A DNA stretch of 64,000 bases from contig NZ_NIXN01000001.1 of assembly GCF_002807055.1 (NCBI RefSeq), forward strand, positions 496,001-560,000, written 5' to 3'. The DNA is from Confluentibacter citreus. GTDB taxonomy: Bacteria; Bacteroidota; Bacteroidia; Flavobacteriales; Flavobacteriaceae. The notes under the pieces were generated by a model that ran no database searches, was not told the origin of the DNA, and saw nothing but the letters and a program-made list of their open reading frames with translations. Of the stretch, positions 45,161-54,091 are shown one piece after another (within the stretch, counting starts at the first letter, position 1; each line of letters starts with the position of its first letter). A program made the position numbers and the translations under genes.

Positions 45161-48100
45161 ATGAATCAATTCAATATTATTCAAGAGAAGCTTGAGGCAT
45201 TTATTAGGCGTTATTATACTAATGAATTGCTTAAAGGTGCCATTTTGTTTTTTGCTATTGGCTTGTTGTATTTTTTATTCACGCTTTTTATTGAATATGT
45301 TTTGTGGTTGAGCACAACAGCCAGAACTATTTTGTTTTGGTTATTTGTATTTGTTGAATTTGGGCTGCTATTCAAATTTATCTTTTTGCCACTTGCTAAA
45401 TTGTTTAAGCTTCAAAAAGGGATTGATTATGAAGAAGCTTCAAAAATTATTGGCAAGCATTTCCCAGAAGTAAATGATAAGTTATTGAACGTGCTTCAAT
45501 TGCATAAGAAAACGGCACAATCAGAATTATTGTTAGCGAGTATCGAACAAAAATCCATGGAATTAAGTCCGATTCCATTCAAAACAGCCATTAATTTCAA
45601 AAAGAACATTCCGTACTTAAAATATGCTGCCATTCCTATTTTAATTTTATTAATAACGTTTTTATTTGGTAAAGTAAATTGGTTTAGTGACAGTTTTAAT
45701 CGCGTGGTTAATTACAGAACAGCCTATGAACCACCGGCGCCGTTTCAGTTTTTTGTGGTTAATAACGATTTAAATGCTATAGAAAATAATGATTTTACAC
45801 TAATTGTTAAAACAGCTGGTGATGTAATTCCTGAAAACGCACAAATTGTTTATGATGATGAAACGTATTTTTTACAACAAAAGGGGGTTGGGGAATTTGA
45901 ATATGTTTTTCCTAAGCTTAAAGAATCAACAGAATTTCAACTTACAGCAAATGGCGTAACATCAAAACCTTATACGGTAAGCGTTGTAGAAGCACCAACG
46001 TTGTTGGCTTTTGAAATGGTTTTAGAGTATCCAAAATATATTAATAAAGCTTCAGAAGTTTTAAAAGGTACAGGTAATACTGTTGTTCCTGAAGGCACTA
46101 AAGTAACTTGGCAACTTCAAACGAAATCGACTGAGAACGTTTCATTATTTTCAAAAGACACATTAGCGTTTGAATTTGGAAAAGACAATGTTTTTAGCGC
46201 TTCTAAGGCCCTTTACAATAATTTTGAATACACTTTAAGCACAAGCAACAAAAACCTTAAAAATTACGAGAATTTAGCGTTCAGAATTGATGTGGTTAAA
46301 GATGAATATCCTGAGTTAAATGTTAAAGTCGAGAGGGATTCATTGGATTTGCAAACACTGTATTTTTATGGTCAAGTGAGCGATGACCATGGATTTAGTA
46401 AACTTCAGCTTGTTTATTATCCTTCGGATGATGAAACCAAAAAGAAGTATGAAACCATTTCTATATCATCATCAAATATTTCTGAATTCATCACGGCGTT
46501 TCCAAATAATTTATATATTTCTGAAGGAATTCCGTATGAATTATATTTTCAAGTATTTGATAATGATGCTATTAATAAATTTAAAAGCACAAAAAGTTCT
46601 GTGTTTTCATATAGAAAGCGTACTAAGGATGAAGAAGACCAAAAGAAACTTAACGAGCAAAGTGAAACCATAAAGGATTTAAATAAATCTTTAAAAAAGT
46701 TTGATGAGCGCGATAAGGAATTGGAAGAGTTACAACAAAACCAGAAGGAAAAGTCCACATTAAACTTCAATGATAAAAAGAAATTGGAATCATTTTTAAA
46801 ACGCCAAAAGCAGCAAGATGAATTAATGAAGAGTTTCAATGAAAAATTGAAGAATAATTTAGAAGAGTTTCAGAAAGAGAACAAAGAAGAAGATGCATTT
46901 AAAGAAGATTTAAAAGAGCGTTTAAAGGAGAATGAAGAACAGCTAAAAAAGGATGAGAAGCTTCTTGAGGAATTGGAAAAACTTCAAGACAAAATAAACA
47001 ATGAGCAATTAGCAAAAAAGCTGGAAGAATTATCAAAACAAAATAAAAACAAGAAGCGTAGTTTAGAACAACTGCTTGAATTAACCAAAAGGTTTTATGT
47101 AGAGAAAAAGCTAGATAAGCTTAAAGATGATTTGCAAAAAATGGCTAACGACCAAGAAAAATTATCTAATGAATCTGAAGAGAATAATACAAAAGAAAAT
47201 CAAGATAAACTTAATGAACAATTTGAAAGGTTTAAAAAAGAACTTGATAATCTTAAAAAGGAATCTAATAGCTTAAGAAAACCGATTGACATTCCACAAG
47301 ATAAGCCTCAGGAAGATGCCATAAAAAGCGACCAGAAACAAGCATCTGAAGAATTGCAAAAGCAAAACGAAGAGACCAAAAAAAGCGCTAAACAAAGTCA
47401 GAAGAAAGCAGCTCAAAAGATGAAGCAACTAAGTGAAAAGATGCAATCCTCCATGCAAGCAGGCGGCGGAGAACAACTTCAAGAGGATGTTGACATGTTA
47501 AGACAAATACTTGATAACTTGGTTTCCTTTTCTTTAGATGAAGAAGATTTGATGGACCAATTTAATGCTATTGATGCTAATCATAATAAATATGCAACTT
47601 ATCTAAAAAAGCAGAACAGCCTTAGGGAAAATTTCGAGCATATTGATGATAGTTTGTTTGCTTTATCCCTTCGCCAACCAAAACTTTCTGAGACGGTTAA
47701 TAAGGAAATTACAGAGGTTTATTTTAATATAGATAAAGCCATAGATCTTTTTGCTGAGGGTCGTTTGTTCCAAGGCGTGTCCAACCAACAGTTCACGATT
47801 ACGGCTGCTAATAATCTTGCTAACTTTTTAAGCGATGTTTTAGATAATATGCAAGAAAGTATGAGCATGGGTCAAGGGCAAGGTCAAAGCGATATGCAAT
47901 TGCCAGACATTATTATGAGTCAAGAGCAACTTAATAAAATGATGGAAGAGGGTATGAAAGAAGGTGAATCTGGTAAGCCTAACGAAGTAGATGGCGAAGG
48001 TAAGGAGGGTGAACAAGGAAATGGACAGAATAAGAGTAATAATGGTGATAATTCTGGAGAAGATGGCGAGGGATTGAATAATGATTTAAACGGCAAACTT

Positions 48101-48496
48101 TATGAAATATATCAAGAGCAACAACAATTAAGGGAAGCTTTGGAGAAGCAACTTGAAAAGGAAGGGATGAGCGGTTCTGGTGAGAGATTATTAAAGCAAA
48201 TGGAACAGGTTGAATTAGATTTATTAAACAAAGGATTCACTAACCAAACACTTCAAAAAATGATGGAGTTACAACACCAATTATTAAAACTTGAGAATGC
48301 TACGTTTCAGCAAGGTGAAGATAATAAGCGTGAATCTGAAACTAACAAAAATCAGTATATTAATAATTCAATCAATCAGATCCCAACAGCTAAACAATAT
48401 TTTAAAACTACAGATATATTAAATAAGCAAGCTTTACCTTTGCAACAGATTTATAAAACCAAAGTGCAAGAATATTTTAGAAAAGAGAATGATTGA
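45161..48496 (+). CDS. DUF4175 large membrane-anchored coiled-coil protein
   Basis: This 1111-residue protein starts with two membrane helices (about 24-46 and 54-76) and a third near 152-168. A beta-rich extracytoplasmic region follows (about 190-480). Then comes a very long Lys/Glu/Gln-rich helical region (about 485-900) and a Gly/Asn/Glu-rich stretch (about 925-975). The layout matches the DUF4175 family of Bacteroidota, whose function is unknown. It overlaps ybeY by eight bases and so is translationally coupled to it. Confidence 0.85.
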   Translation: MNQFNIIQEKLEAFIRRYYTNELLKGAILFFAIGLLYFLFTLFIEYVLWLSTTARTILFWLFVFVEFGLLFKFIFLPLAKLFKLQKGIDYEEASKIIGKHFPEVNDKLLNVLQLHKKTAQSELLLASIEQKSMELSPIPFKTAINFKKNIPYLKYAAIPILILLITFLFGKVNWFSDSFNRVVNYRTAYEPPAPFQFFVVNNDLNAIENNDFTLIVKTAGDVIPENAQIVYDDETYFLQQKGVGEFEYVFPKLKESTEFQLTANGVTSKPYTVSVVEAPTLLAFEMVLEYPKYINKASEVLKGTGNTVVPEGTKVTWQLQTKSTENVSLFSKDTLAFEFGKDNVFSASKALYNNFEYTLSTSNKNLKNYENLAFRIDVVKDEYPELNVKVERDSLDLQTLYFYGQVSDDHGFSKLQLVYYPSDDETKKKYETISISSSNISEFITAFPNNLYISEGIPYELYFQVFDNDAINKFKSTKSSVFSYRKRTKDEEDQKKLNEQSETIKDLNKSLKKFDERDKELEELQQNQKEKSTLNFNDKKKLESFLKRQKQQDELMKSFNEKLKNNLEEFQKENKEEDAFKEDLKERLKENEEQLKKDEKLLEELEKLQDKINNEQLAKKLEELSKQNKNKKRSLEQLLELTKRFYVEKKLDKLKDDLQKMANDQEKLSNESEENNTKENQDKLNEQFERFKKELDNLKKESNSLRKPIDIPQDKPQEDAIKSDQKQASEELQKQNEETKKSAKQSQKKAAQKMKQLSEKMQSSMQAGGGEQLQEDVDMLRQILDNLVSFSLDEEDLMDQFNAIDANHNKYATYLKKQNSLRENFEHIDDSLFALSLRQPKLSETVNKEITEVYFNIDKAIDLFAEGRLFQGVSNQQFTITAANNLANFLSDVLDNMQESMSMGQGQGQSDMQLPDIIMSQEQLNKMMEEGMKEGESGKPNEVDGEGKEGEQGNGQNKSNNGDNSGEDGEGLNNDLNGKLYEIYQEQQQLREALEKQLEKEGMSGSGERLLKQMEQVELDLLNKGFTNQTLQKMMELQHQLLKLENATFQQGEDNKRESETNKNQYINNSINQIPTAKQYFKTTDILNKQALPLQQIYKTKVQEYFRKEND

Positions 48497-48899
48497 GTTT
48501 AATTATGAAACAGAATTTTCGTTAGATAATGAGGAGCAATTAGCCATTTGGATATCAAATGTCATCCTTTCTGAAGAGTTTAAACAAGGGGATATTAATT
48601 ATATCTTTTGTGATGATGATTATCTTTTTAAACTCAATTTAGAATTTTTAAATCATGACACATTAACAGATATTATTAGTTTTGACTATTCTATCGGAAA
48701 AATTATACAGGGCGATATTTTCATTTCTATTGAAAGGGTTAAAGAAAATGCCATTGATTTCAACGTCTCTTTTTTAGATGAACTTCATAGGGTTATGGTC
48801 CATGGTATTTTGCATTATTGTGGTTATAAAGACAAAAGCGATGATGACGAAAGACTTATGAGGAACAAGGAAAACCACTACTTAAAACAGCTAGTTTGA
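48489..48899 (+). CDS. ybeY: Endoribonuclease YbeY (16S rRNA maturation)
   Basis: This 136-residue metal-dependent endonuclease is needed for 16S rRNA 3'-end maturation and ribosome quality control. HDTLTDIISFDY is the conserved central motif, and HGILHYCGYKDKSDDDERLM is the metal site. The usual third His (GYDH) is replaced by KDK here, a form I recall from other Bacteroidota. The start overlaps the DUF4175 gene by eight bases. The -33 element of the mnmG promoter lies at its very end. Confidence 0.92.
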   Translation: MIEFNYETEFSLDNEEQLAIWISNVILSEEFKQGDINYIFCDDDYLFKLNLEFLNHDTLTDIISFDYSIGKIIQGDIFISIERVKENAIDFNVSFLDELHRVMVHGILHYCGYKDKSDDDERLMRNKENHYLKQLV

Positions 48900-48924
48900 T
48901 ATTCGCCAAATCGATGTATATTTG
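48895..48924 (+). promoter_or_regulatory. Promoter of mnmG
   Basis: A TTTG -33 element (48895-48898) and the -7 box TATATTTG (48917-48924) are separated by 18 bases, in the range of the flavobacterial consensus. The expected transcript start lies a few bases downstream, so the parS-like site is within the 5' leader of mnmG. Confidence 0.65.
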
Positions 48925-48952
48925 CATCCTTTAAAAACCATTTTTTGAACAT

Positions 48953-48968
48953 TGTTCCACGTGGAACG
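48953..48968. promoter_or_regulatory. parS-like ParB-binding site, copy 1
   Basis: TGTTCCACGTGGAACG contains the perfect 14-base palindrome GTTCCACGTGGAAC. It resembles the bacterial parS consensus TGTTTCACGTGAAACA, differing by the symmetric C/G change at one position of each arm. It lies between the mnmG promoter and start codon. Confidence 0.7.
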
Positions 48969-48984
48969 TTTTAATTTCAAATCT

Positions 48985-50856
48985 ATGTTTAACGAGATAT
49001 ATGATGTTATAGTTGTTGGTGCCGGTCACGCGGGTAGTGAAGCTGCTGCTGCTGCTGCTAATATGGGTAGCAAAACATTGCTTGTTACTATGAATCTACA
49101 AAACATCGCACAAATGTCTTGTAACCCTGCTATGGGAGGTATTGCGAAAGGACAAATCGTTCGAGAGATTGATGCTTTAGGTGGTTATAGCGGAATAGTG
49201 TCTGATACATCGGCTATACAATTTAAAATGCTTAATAAATCTAAAGGACCAGCTATGTGGAGCCCGAGGGTTCAAAGTGATAGAATGCGTTTTGCTGAAG
49301 ATTGGCGTTTGCTATTGGAAAGTACGCCTAATTTAGATTTTTACCAAGATATGGTTTCTGGTCTGATTATAGAAAATGGACGTGTTGCAGGCGTTAAAAC
49401 CTCTCTTGGGGTTGAGATAAAAAGCAAATCGGTCGTGCTTACAAATGGTACTTTTTTAAATGGATTGATTCATATCGGCGACAAGAATTTTGGTGGTGGT
49501 AGAGCAGGTGAAAAAGCTGCTACAGGTATTACAGAACAATTAGTTTCTTTAGGCTTCGATGCTGGTAGAATGAAAACAGGAACGCCTCCAAGAGTGGATG
49601 GGAGGTCGTTAGATTATTCCAAAATGATTGAGCAACCTGGAGATGATAAGCCAGAGAAATTCTCTTATTTAGATATTACAAAACCGTTGCAAAACCAGAA
49701 GTCGTGTCACATGACTTATACTAGCGAATTAGTTCACGATTTGCTTCGTGAAGGCTTTGATAGATCACCCATGTTTAATGGCAGAATAAAAAGTTTAGGG
49801 CCTAGATATTGTCCGTCTATTGAAGACAAGATTAACAGGTTTGCGGACAAAGATAGGCATCAATTATTTGTAGAACCAGAAGGTTGGAACACTGTTGAGG
49901 TTTACGTGAATGGGTTTTCAACATCGCTTCCTGAAGATGTTCAGTTTAAAGCATTGCGCTCTGTAGTTGGTTTTGAAAAAGTGAAGTTTTTTAGACCAGG
50001 ATATGCCATTGAGTATGATTATTTCCCGCCTACACAATTAAAACATACTTTAGAAACCAAGCTTGTTGAAGGACTTTATTTTGCGGGACAAATTAATGGA
50101 ACTACAGGTTATGAAGAAGCGGCCTCTCAAGGTTTAATGGCCGGCATCAATGCGAGTTTAAAAGTTCAAGATAAAGAAGCCTTTATTCTGAAAAGAGATG
50201 AAGCTTATATAGGTGTTTTAATAGATGATTTGATTACTAAAGGAACTGAGGAACCTTACAGAATGTTTACTTCAAGAGCTGAATATAGAACCTTGTTGCG
50301 ACAAGATAATGCCGATTCAAGATTAACACCTAAAGGTTTTGAAATAGGTTTAGCAAGTGAAAAACGTTTACGCAGAATGGAAAAAAAGCATAATGAAGCT
50401 GAAAAGTTTGTGGAATTTTTTGCCACCACAAGTGTGAAGCCAGAAGACGCAAATCCAGTTTTAGAATCTAAGGAATCCTCTTTAATCAAACAATCGGATA
50501 AGATGTTTAAAATCTTTTCGAGACCAAATATCACTATTGACGATATGCGAAAGTTTGATGCCGTTGAAGAATACATTCAAGAAAACAATTTAGATAACGA
50601 AGTTATTGAACAGGCAGAAATACAAGTCAAATATTCTGGTTATATTTCAAAAGAGAAGAATAATGCGGATAAGCTTAGCCGATTGGAGTATGTAAAAATT
50701 CCTGAGAATTTTGATTATTCCCAAATTAAGTCAATGAGTTTTGAAGCAAGAGAAAAGCTTAAAAAAGTACAACCGGTAACGGTCTCTCAAGCCTCAAGAA
50801 TTAGCGGTGTTTCGCCAAACGACATTTCCGTTTTGTTGGTTTATATGGGTAGATAA
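48985..50856 (+). CDS. mnmG: tRNA uridine-5-carboxymethylaminomethyl modification enzyme MnmG
   Basis: This 623-residue FAD enzyme works with MnmE to modify uridine 34 of several tRNAs. The FAD-binding motif VVGAGHAGSEAAAAAA is at the N terminus. SCNPAMGGIAKGQIVREIDALGG, MKTGTPPRVDG and the Cys-containing CPSIEDKINRF are all intact. The C-terminal helical domain ends ISGVSPNDISVLLVYMGR, as usual. A start at TTG 48952 would translate the parS palindrome. The conserved N terminus begins at ATG 48985, which I use. mnmG is origin-proximal in many bacteria. Confidence 0.96.
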   Translation: MFNEIYDVIVVGAGHAGSEAAAAAANMGSKTLLVTMNLQNIAQMSCNPAMGGIAKGQIVREIDALGGYSGIVSDTSAIQFKMLNKSKGPAMWSPRVQSDRMRFAEDWRLLLESTPNLDFYQDMVSGLIIENGRVAGVKTSLGVEIKSKSVVLTNGTFLNGLIHIGDKNFGGGRAGEKAATGITEQLVSLGFDAGRMKTGTPPRVDGRSLDYSKMIEQPGDDKPEKFSYLDITKPLQNQKSCHMTYTSELVHDLLREGFDRSPMFNGRIKSLGPRYCPSIEDKINRFADKDRHQLFVEPEGWNTVEVYVNGFSTSLPEDVQFKALRSVVGFEKVKFFRPGYAIEYDYFPPTQLKHTLETKLVEGLYFAGQINGTTGYEEAASQGLMAGINASLKVQDKEAFILKRDEAYIGVLIDDLITKGTEEPYRMFTSRAEYRTLLRQDNADSRLTPKGFEIGLASEKRLRRMEKKHNEAEKFVEFFATTSVKPEDANPVLESKESSLIKQSDKMFKIFSRPNITIDDMRKFDAVEEYIQENNLDNEVIEQAEIQVKYSGYISKEKNNADKLSRLEYVKIPENFDYSQIKSMSFEAREKLKKVQPVTVSQASRISGVSPNDISVLLVYMGR

Positions 50857-50863
50857 TTTATAT

Positions 50864-50879
50864 TGTTCCACGTGGAACG
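50864..50879. promoter_or_regulatory. parS-like ParB-binding site, copy 2
   Basis: The 16 bases are identical to copy 1 (TGTTCCACGTGGAACG), 1911 bases downstream and eight bases after the mnmG stop. The palindrome is 50865-50878. Confidence 0.7.
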
Positions 50880-50952
50880 TAAACTTTATGAAAGCAAAAC
50901 AACTTTATTCTTAATCAATATAGAATTCAAATAAGCAAGTATTCATAAACTA

Positions 50953-51813
50953 GTGATAGGCGAAAAATCAAACACCACGTTTTTAAAAGTCAAAGATCAT
51001 TCTGTTTCACAGGAATTTTTTGATTTAATTCAGAATTCAAAATATGGTTATTTGGAAACGGTGCCTCAGCCATCTTCAGATAAATTACCAGATTATTACA
51101 AAAGCGAGGATTATATTTCCCATACAAATTCCAGGAGAAATCTGTTTGAGAAAGCTTATCATTTGGTCAGAATAATTTCTTTACATAGAAAATTAAAACT
51201 TATCAATGCTTTCTCATCAAACAATAAAACCCTATTAGATGTTGGTTGCGGAACTGGGGACTTTTTGGAAGTTGCTAAAAAAAATAATTGGACTGTTTTT
51301 GGAATTGAACCTAATGGACAGGCTAGGAGTATTGCCAATAAAAAAACCGACACCGCCATTTATGATGTAGACAAACTTATTGAGTTTAATGCTTCTAGTT
51401 TTGATGTCATTACATTGTGGCATGTGTTGGAACATTTGCCTAATCTAGAAGAACAGATAATGGTTTTAAAAAACCTGTTAAAACCTAATGGAACTTTAGT
51501 TATTGCTGTGCCAAATTATAAAAGTTATGATGCGCACTATTATAAAGAATTTTGGGCCGCTTACGATGTGCCTAGGCATCTTTGGCATTTTAATAAACAA
51601 TCAATCTCAAAATTGTTTGTGGATGTTTCTATGAAAGTGGTAAAAACCAAGCCCATGTATTTTGATGCTTTTTATGTAAGCTTGCTATCTGAGAAATATA
51701 AATCTAGCAGAATGAATTTTTTTAAAGGATTTTGGATTGGACTCCTCTCAAATTTGAGATCTCTAAAAACAAATGAAGCCTCTTCTATAATTTATATCAT
51801 TAAAAATAGCTAA
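50953..51813 (+). CDS. Class I SAM-dependent methyltransferase
   Basis: This 286-residue cytoplasmic protein has the class I methyltransferase fold: motif I TLLDVGCGTGDFLEVAKKNNW, motif II-type acidic FGIEPNG, post-motif DVITLWHVLEHLPNLEEQI, and LKPNGTLVIAVPNY. It resembles the Methyltransf_23-type enzymes seen near ubiquinone or glycan genes. The substrate is unknown. No ATG suits; the likely start is GTG 50953. It follows mnmG and the second parS-like site. Confidence 0.82.
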   Translation: MIGEKSNTTFLKVKDHSVSQEFFDLIQNSKYGYLETVPQPSSDKLPDYYKSEDYISHTNSRRNLFEKAYHLVRIISLHRKLKLINAFSSNNKTLLDVGCGTGDFLEVAKKNNWTVFGIEPNGQARSIANKKTDTAIYDVDKLIEFNASSFDVITLWHVLEHLPNLEEQIMVLKNLLKPNGTLVIAVPNYKSYDAHYYKEFWAAYDVPRHLWHFNKQSISKLFVDVSMKVVKTKPMYFDAFYVSLLSEKYKSSRMNFFKGFWIGLLSNLRSLKTNEASSIIYIIKNS

Positions 51814-51927
51814 AAATAATTTTAAAAGCATTTAAGGCTTCATTTTAACGCAAAAAGCAAAACGCCAAGGCTATTTTTGTACCTTTCTTAAATCGCTTAT
51901 AAATCACGCTTCATTAATAATTAATTC

Positions 51928-51957
51928 TTATCGCATATAATAAAAGCGATAATTTTT
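51928..51957 (+). terminator. Possible weak terminator after the methyltransferase gene
   Basis: TTATCGC (51928-51934) and GCGATAA (51946-51952) form seven base pairs and are followed by TTTTT. The stem is A+T-rich. The rest of the 228-base gap (51814-52041) holds only the ompH promoter box. Confidence 0.45.
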
Positions 51958-52009
51958 AATGATAGACTAAAATCAGGATGAATTCTCTTTTTAATCTAGT
52001 TAACTTTAT

Positions 52010-52017
52010 TACATTTG
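52010..52017 (+). promoter_or_regulatory. Promoter -7 box for the OmpH-like gene
   Basis: TACATTTG matches TAnnTTTG and lies 24 bases before the start codon. The same octamer is found upstream of pgk. Confidence 0.55.
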
Positions 52018-52041
52018 TCCGAATTATAATAACCCAATAAA

Positions 52042-52557
52042 ATGAAAAATATATTTTACGTCGCTGTGTTACTATTCGTATTCACCTCTTGTCAAAAGCA
52101 AGCTAAAATCGGATTTGTAGACAATAGCATTTTAATTAATGATTACCAAAAAAAGAAAGACCTTGAAGCTAAATTTCAAATAAAAGAACAAGCTTTTAGA
52201 AAAAAATTTGATAGTATTGACAACGTTTTTCAGGTTGAGGCTCAAAAATTTCAAGCTGAAGCTAATAGAATGGCTCCAGCCACAGCGCAAGAAAAGTATC
52301 AACAGCTTACTCAGCAAAGGCAAATGATTGATCAACAAAAGCAAGGTGAAGCGCAACAATTTCAACAAGAGTTTCAAACAGAAATAGACACTTTAATCGT
52401 CGCTGTAAAAAACTTTGTTAAAGATTATGGAAAGAAAAATGGATACACTTATATTCTAGGAACGAGTGATGTTGCTGCTACGGTGTTATACGGTGTAGAA
52501 GAAAACGATTTAACAAAAACAATTTTAGAGGACTTGAATGCAGCCGCTAAGAAATAG
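52042..52557 (+). CDS. OmpH/Skp-family periplasmic chaperone-like lipoprotein
   Basis: This 171-residue protein has a lipobox-like signal ending VFTSC. The Skp/OmpH arrangement follows: a start strand IGFVDNSILINDYQKKKDLE, then a long Gln/Glu/Lys-rich helical hairpin (about 45-125), and the final strands YTYILGTSDVAATVLYG. Skp-type proteins hold unfolded outer-membrane proteins in the periplasm. The lipid anchor is a difference from E. coli Skp. A strong terminator follows. Confidence 0.85.
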   Translation: MKNIFYVAVLLFVFTSCQKQAKIGFVDNSILINDYQKKKDLEAKFQIKEQAFRKKFDSIDNVFQVEAQKFQAEANRMAPATAQEKYQQLTQQRQMIDQQKQGEAQQFQQEFQTEIDTLIVAVKNFVKDYGKKNGYTYILGTSDVAATVLYGVEENDLTKTILEDLNAAAKK

Positions 52558-52573
52558 TATTTTGAATCAAAAT

Positions 52574-52609
52574 AAAAAAAGGCTTGAAAGTTATTTCAAG
52601 CCTTTTTTT
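52574..52609. terminator. Bidirectional terminator between the OmpH-like gene and holB
   Basis: AAAAAAGGCTTGAAA and TTTCAAGCCTTTTTT form a long stem with a four-base loop. A and T runs on the two sides fit both converging transcripts. Confidence 0.9.
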
Positions 52610-52639
52610 ATTGCTGTTATTTTAACTTTTTAATGGATT

Positions 52640-53785
52640 TCAATCAGCATTTTTATGAAGTAAGCGTGTTAGTTTTATAGATAAATCGGTTAAAATAATT
52701 TTCGAATTACCATTACGTTCTATATGATAAATGGCATCTTGTAACTCATCGCTAATTTCTAAAATATTATTACCGTGAACAAAAGGGGCAAATTTTTCAA
52801 GTTTAAAGCTTTCGGTTTTTGGTTGTAAATAAATCAATTCCTGTGCTTTGTAATTCAACAATAATGCCTGCCTAAAAAAATCTAAACAATAGTTTAAAAA
52901 CTGTTTTTGTGTTTCCCTTCCAGTCTTTGAAATCGTATCACTCCATAAAATCAAATCATGTATGGCAGCCTTATTTCCTTTTGCTTTAAAAGCACTTCGT
53001 ATCCAAAATATAAACCATTCCTCAAATTGTAAATCTTCAGAATCTTGATAAACCAAATCGCAAGCTTTATTGTAGTTTCCATTAGATTGATGAGCGATTT
53101 TAGTAGCAACAGATAGGTCTACACCGTAATTTTTAATTAAAGCGTCTACAATGATATTTTCTGCTAACGGCGGAAACTGTAATATCTGGCAGCGAGATTT
53201 TATGGTGTTAATGATTTGTTCTTCGTCTTCGGTAATAAGAATAAAAACCGTTTTGCTTGGCGGTTCTTCAATAAGTTTTAAAAGCTTATTGGCACAAGCT
53301 GTATTCATTTTTTCAGCCATCCAAATAATCATCACTTTATAACCACCTTCATAGGCTTTTAGTGATAAGGATTTTACAATATCTTGCGCCTCATCTACAC
53401 CTATTTGCCCTTGTTTGTTGTCAACCCCAAGTAAGTTGTACCAATCAAACAGGTTTCCATAAGGCTGTTCTTTAATTAGTTGGCGCCACTCTTCTAAATA
53501 ATTACTAGAAATAGGGTGGCTTTTGGCTTTATCACTCGTAGTAACAGGAAAGGCAAAATGTAAATCTGGATGGGATATGTTTTTAAACTTTGCAATACAA
53601 TCATCTTTATTTTCCTCACTTTTATTAGCGCACAAAATAGATTGGGCATACGCAATGGCCATGGGCAAAGTGCCACAACCTTCATTTCCCACAAATAACT
53701 GGGCATGGGGTATTCTACCATTTTCAACACTTTGTTTTAAATGGTTTTTTATATGTTCCTGACCTAAAATATCTTCAAAAAGCAT
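52640..53785 (-). CDS. holB: DNA polymerase III delta' subunit
   Basis: This 381-residue AAA+ clamp-loader subunit works in the replisome. It opens with the family pattern FEDILGQEHIKNHLKQSVENGRIPHAQLF. Its P-loop (GNEGCGTLP) lacks the usual Gly-Lys-Ser/Thr, as known for delta' subunits that do not bind ATP. IWMAEKMNTACANKLLKLIEEPP and FILITEDEEQIINTIKSRCQ are the SRC and neighbouring motifs. A TTG six bases upstream is possible, but ATG 53785 is preferred. The 300-base gap to pgk holds the pgk promoter box and no gene. Confidence 0.9.
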   Translation of the reverse strand: MLFEDILGQEHIKNHLKQSVENGRIPHAQLFVGNEGCGTLPMAIAYAQSILCANKSEENKDDCIAKFKNISHPDLHFAFPVTTSDKAKSHPISSNYLEEWRQLIKEQPYGNLFDWYNLLGVDNKQGQIGVDEAQDIVKSLSLKAYEGGYKVMIIWMAEKMNTACANKLLKLIEEPPSKTVFILITEDEEQIINTIKSRCQILQFPPLAENIIVDALIKNYGVDLSVATKIAHQSNGNYNKACDLVYQDSEDLQFEEWFIFWIRSAFKAKGNKAAIHDLILWSDTISKTGRETQKQFLNYCLDFFRQALLLNYKAQELIYLQPKTESFKLEKFAPFVHGNNILEISDELQDAIYHIERNGNSKIILTDLSIKLTRLLHKNAD

Positions 53786-53969
53786 TCGCAAACCTACACA
53801 AATTTTTACTATTAAATAGCATCAAATGATGACAGATGACTTCCTTGTAAGTTACCTTTGTCGAATTTAATACAATGAAAACATCAAAGGAAATATAGTT
53901 TTTTTATAATTCTTTTATAGTTCAATCGTTTTCGTTTAAAAAGGCATTTTCTAACAGTGTTTAATTAAT

Positions 53970-53977
53970 TACATTTG
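53970..53977 (+). promoter_or_regulatory. Promoter -7 box for pgk
   Basis: TACATTTG matches TAnnTTTG, about 115 bases before the pgk start, which leaves a leader of roughly 105 bases. Nothing else is recognised in the 306-base holB-pgk gap. Confidence 0.5.
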
Positions 53978-54091
53978 TGAATCTAATTAGTTAAATTATA
54001 AAAAAGAAGTCGTAGTTAGCCATATAGTTTCATAAACTATAAATATAATAGCGATTCCATAAACCTTTAAAAATAAATAAAACAGTTTTAT

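Noticed and set aside
48952-48984. An N-terminal extension of MnmG that would translate the parS palindrome
   Set aside because: The conserved protein begins at ATG 48985. The palindrome recurs after the gene in non-coding sequence, so it is a DNA site rather than coding.
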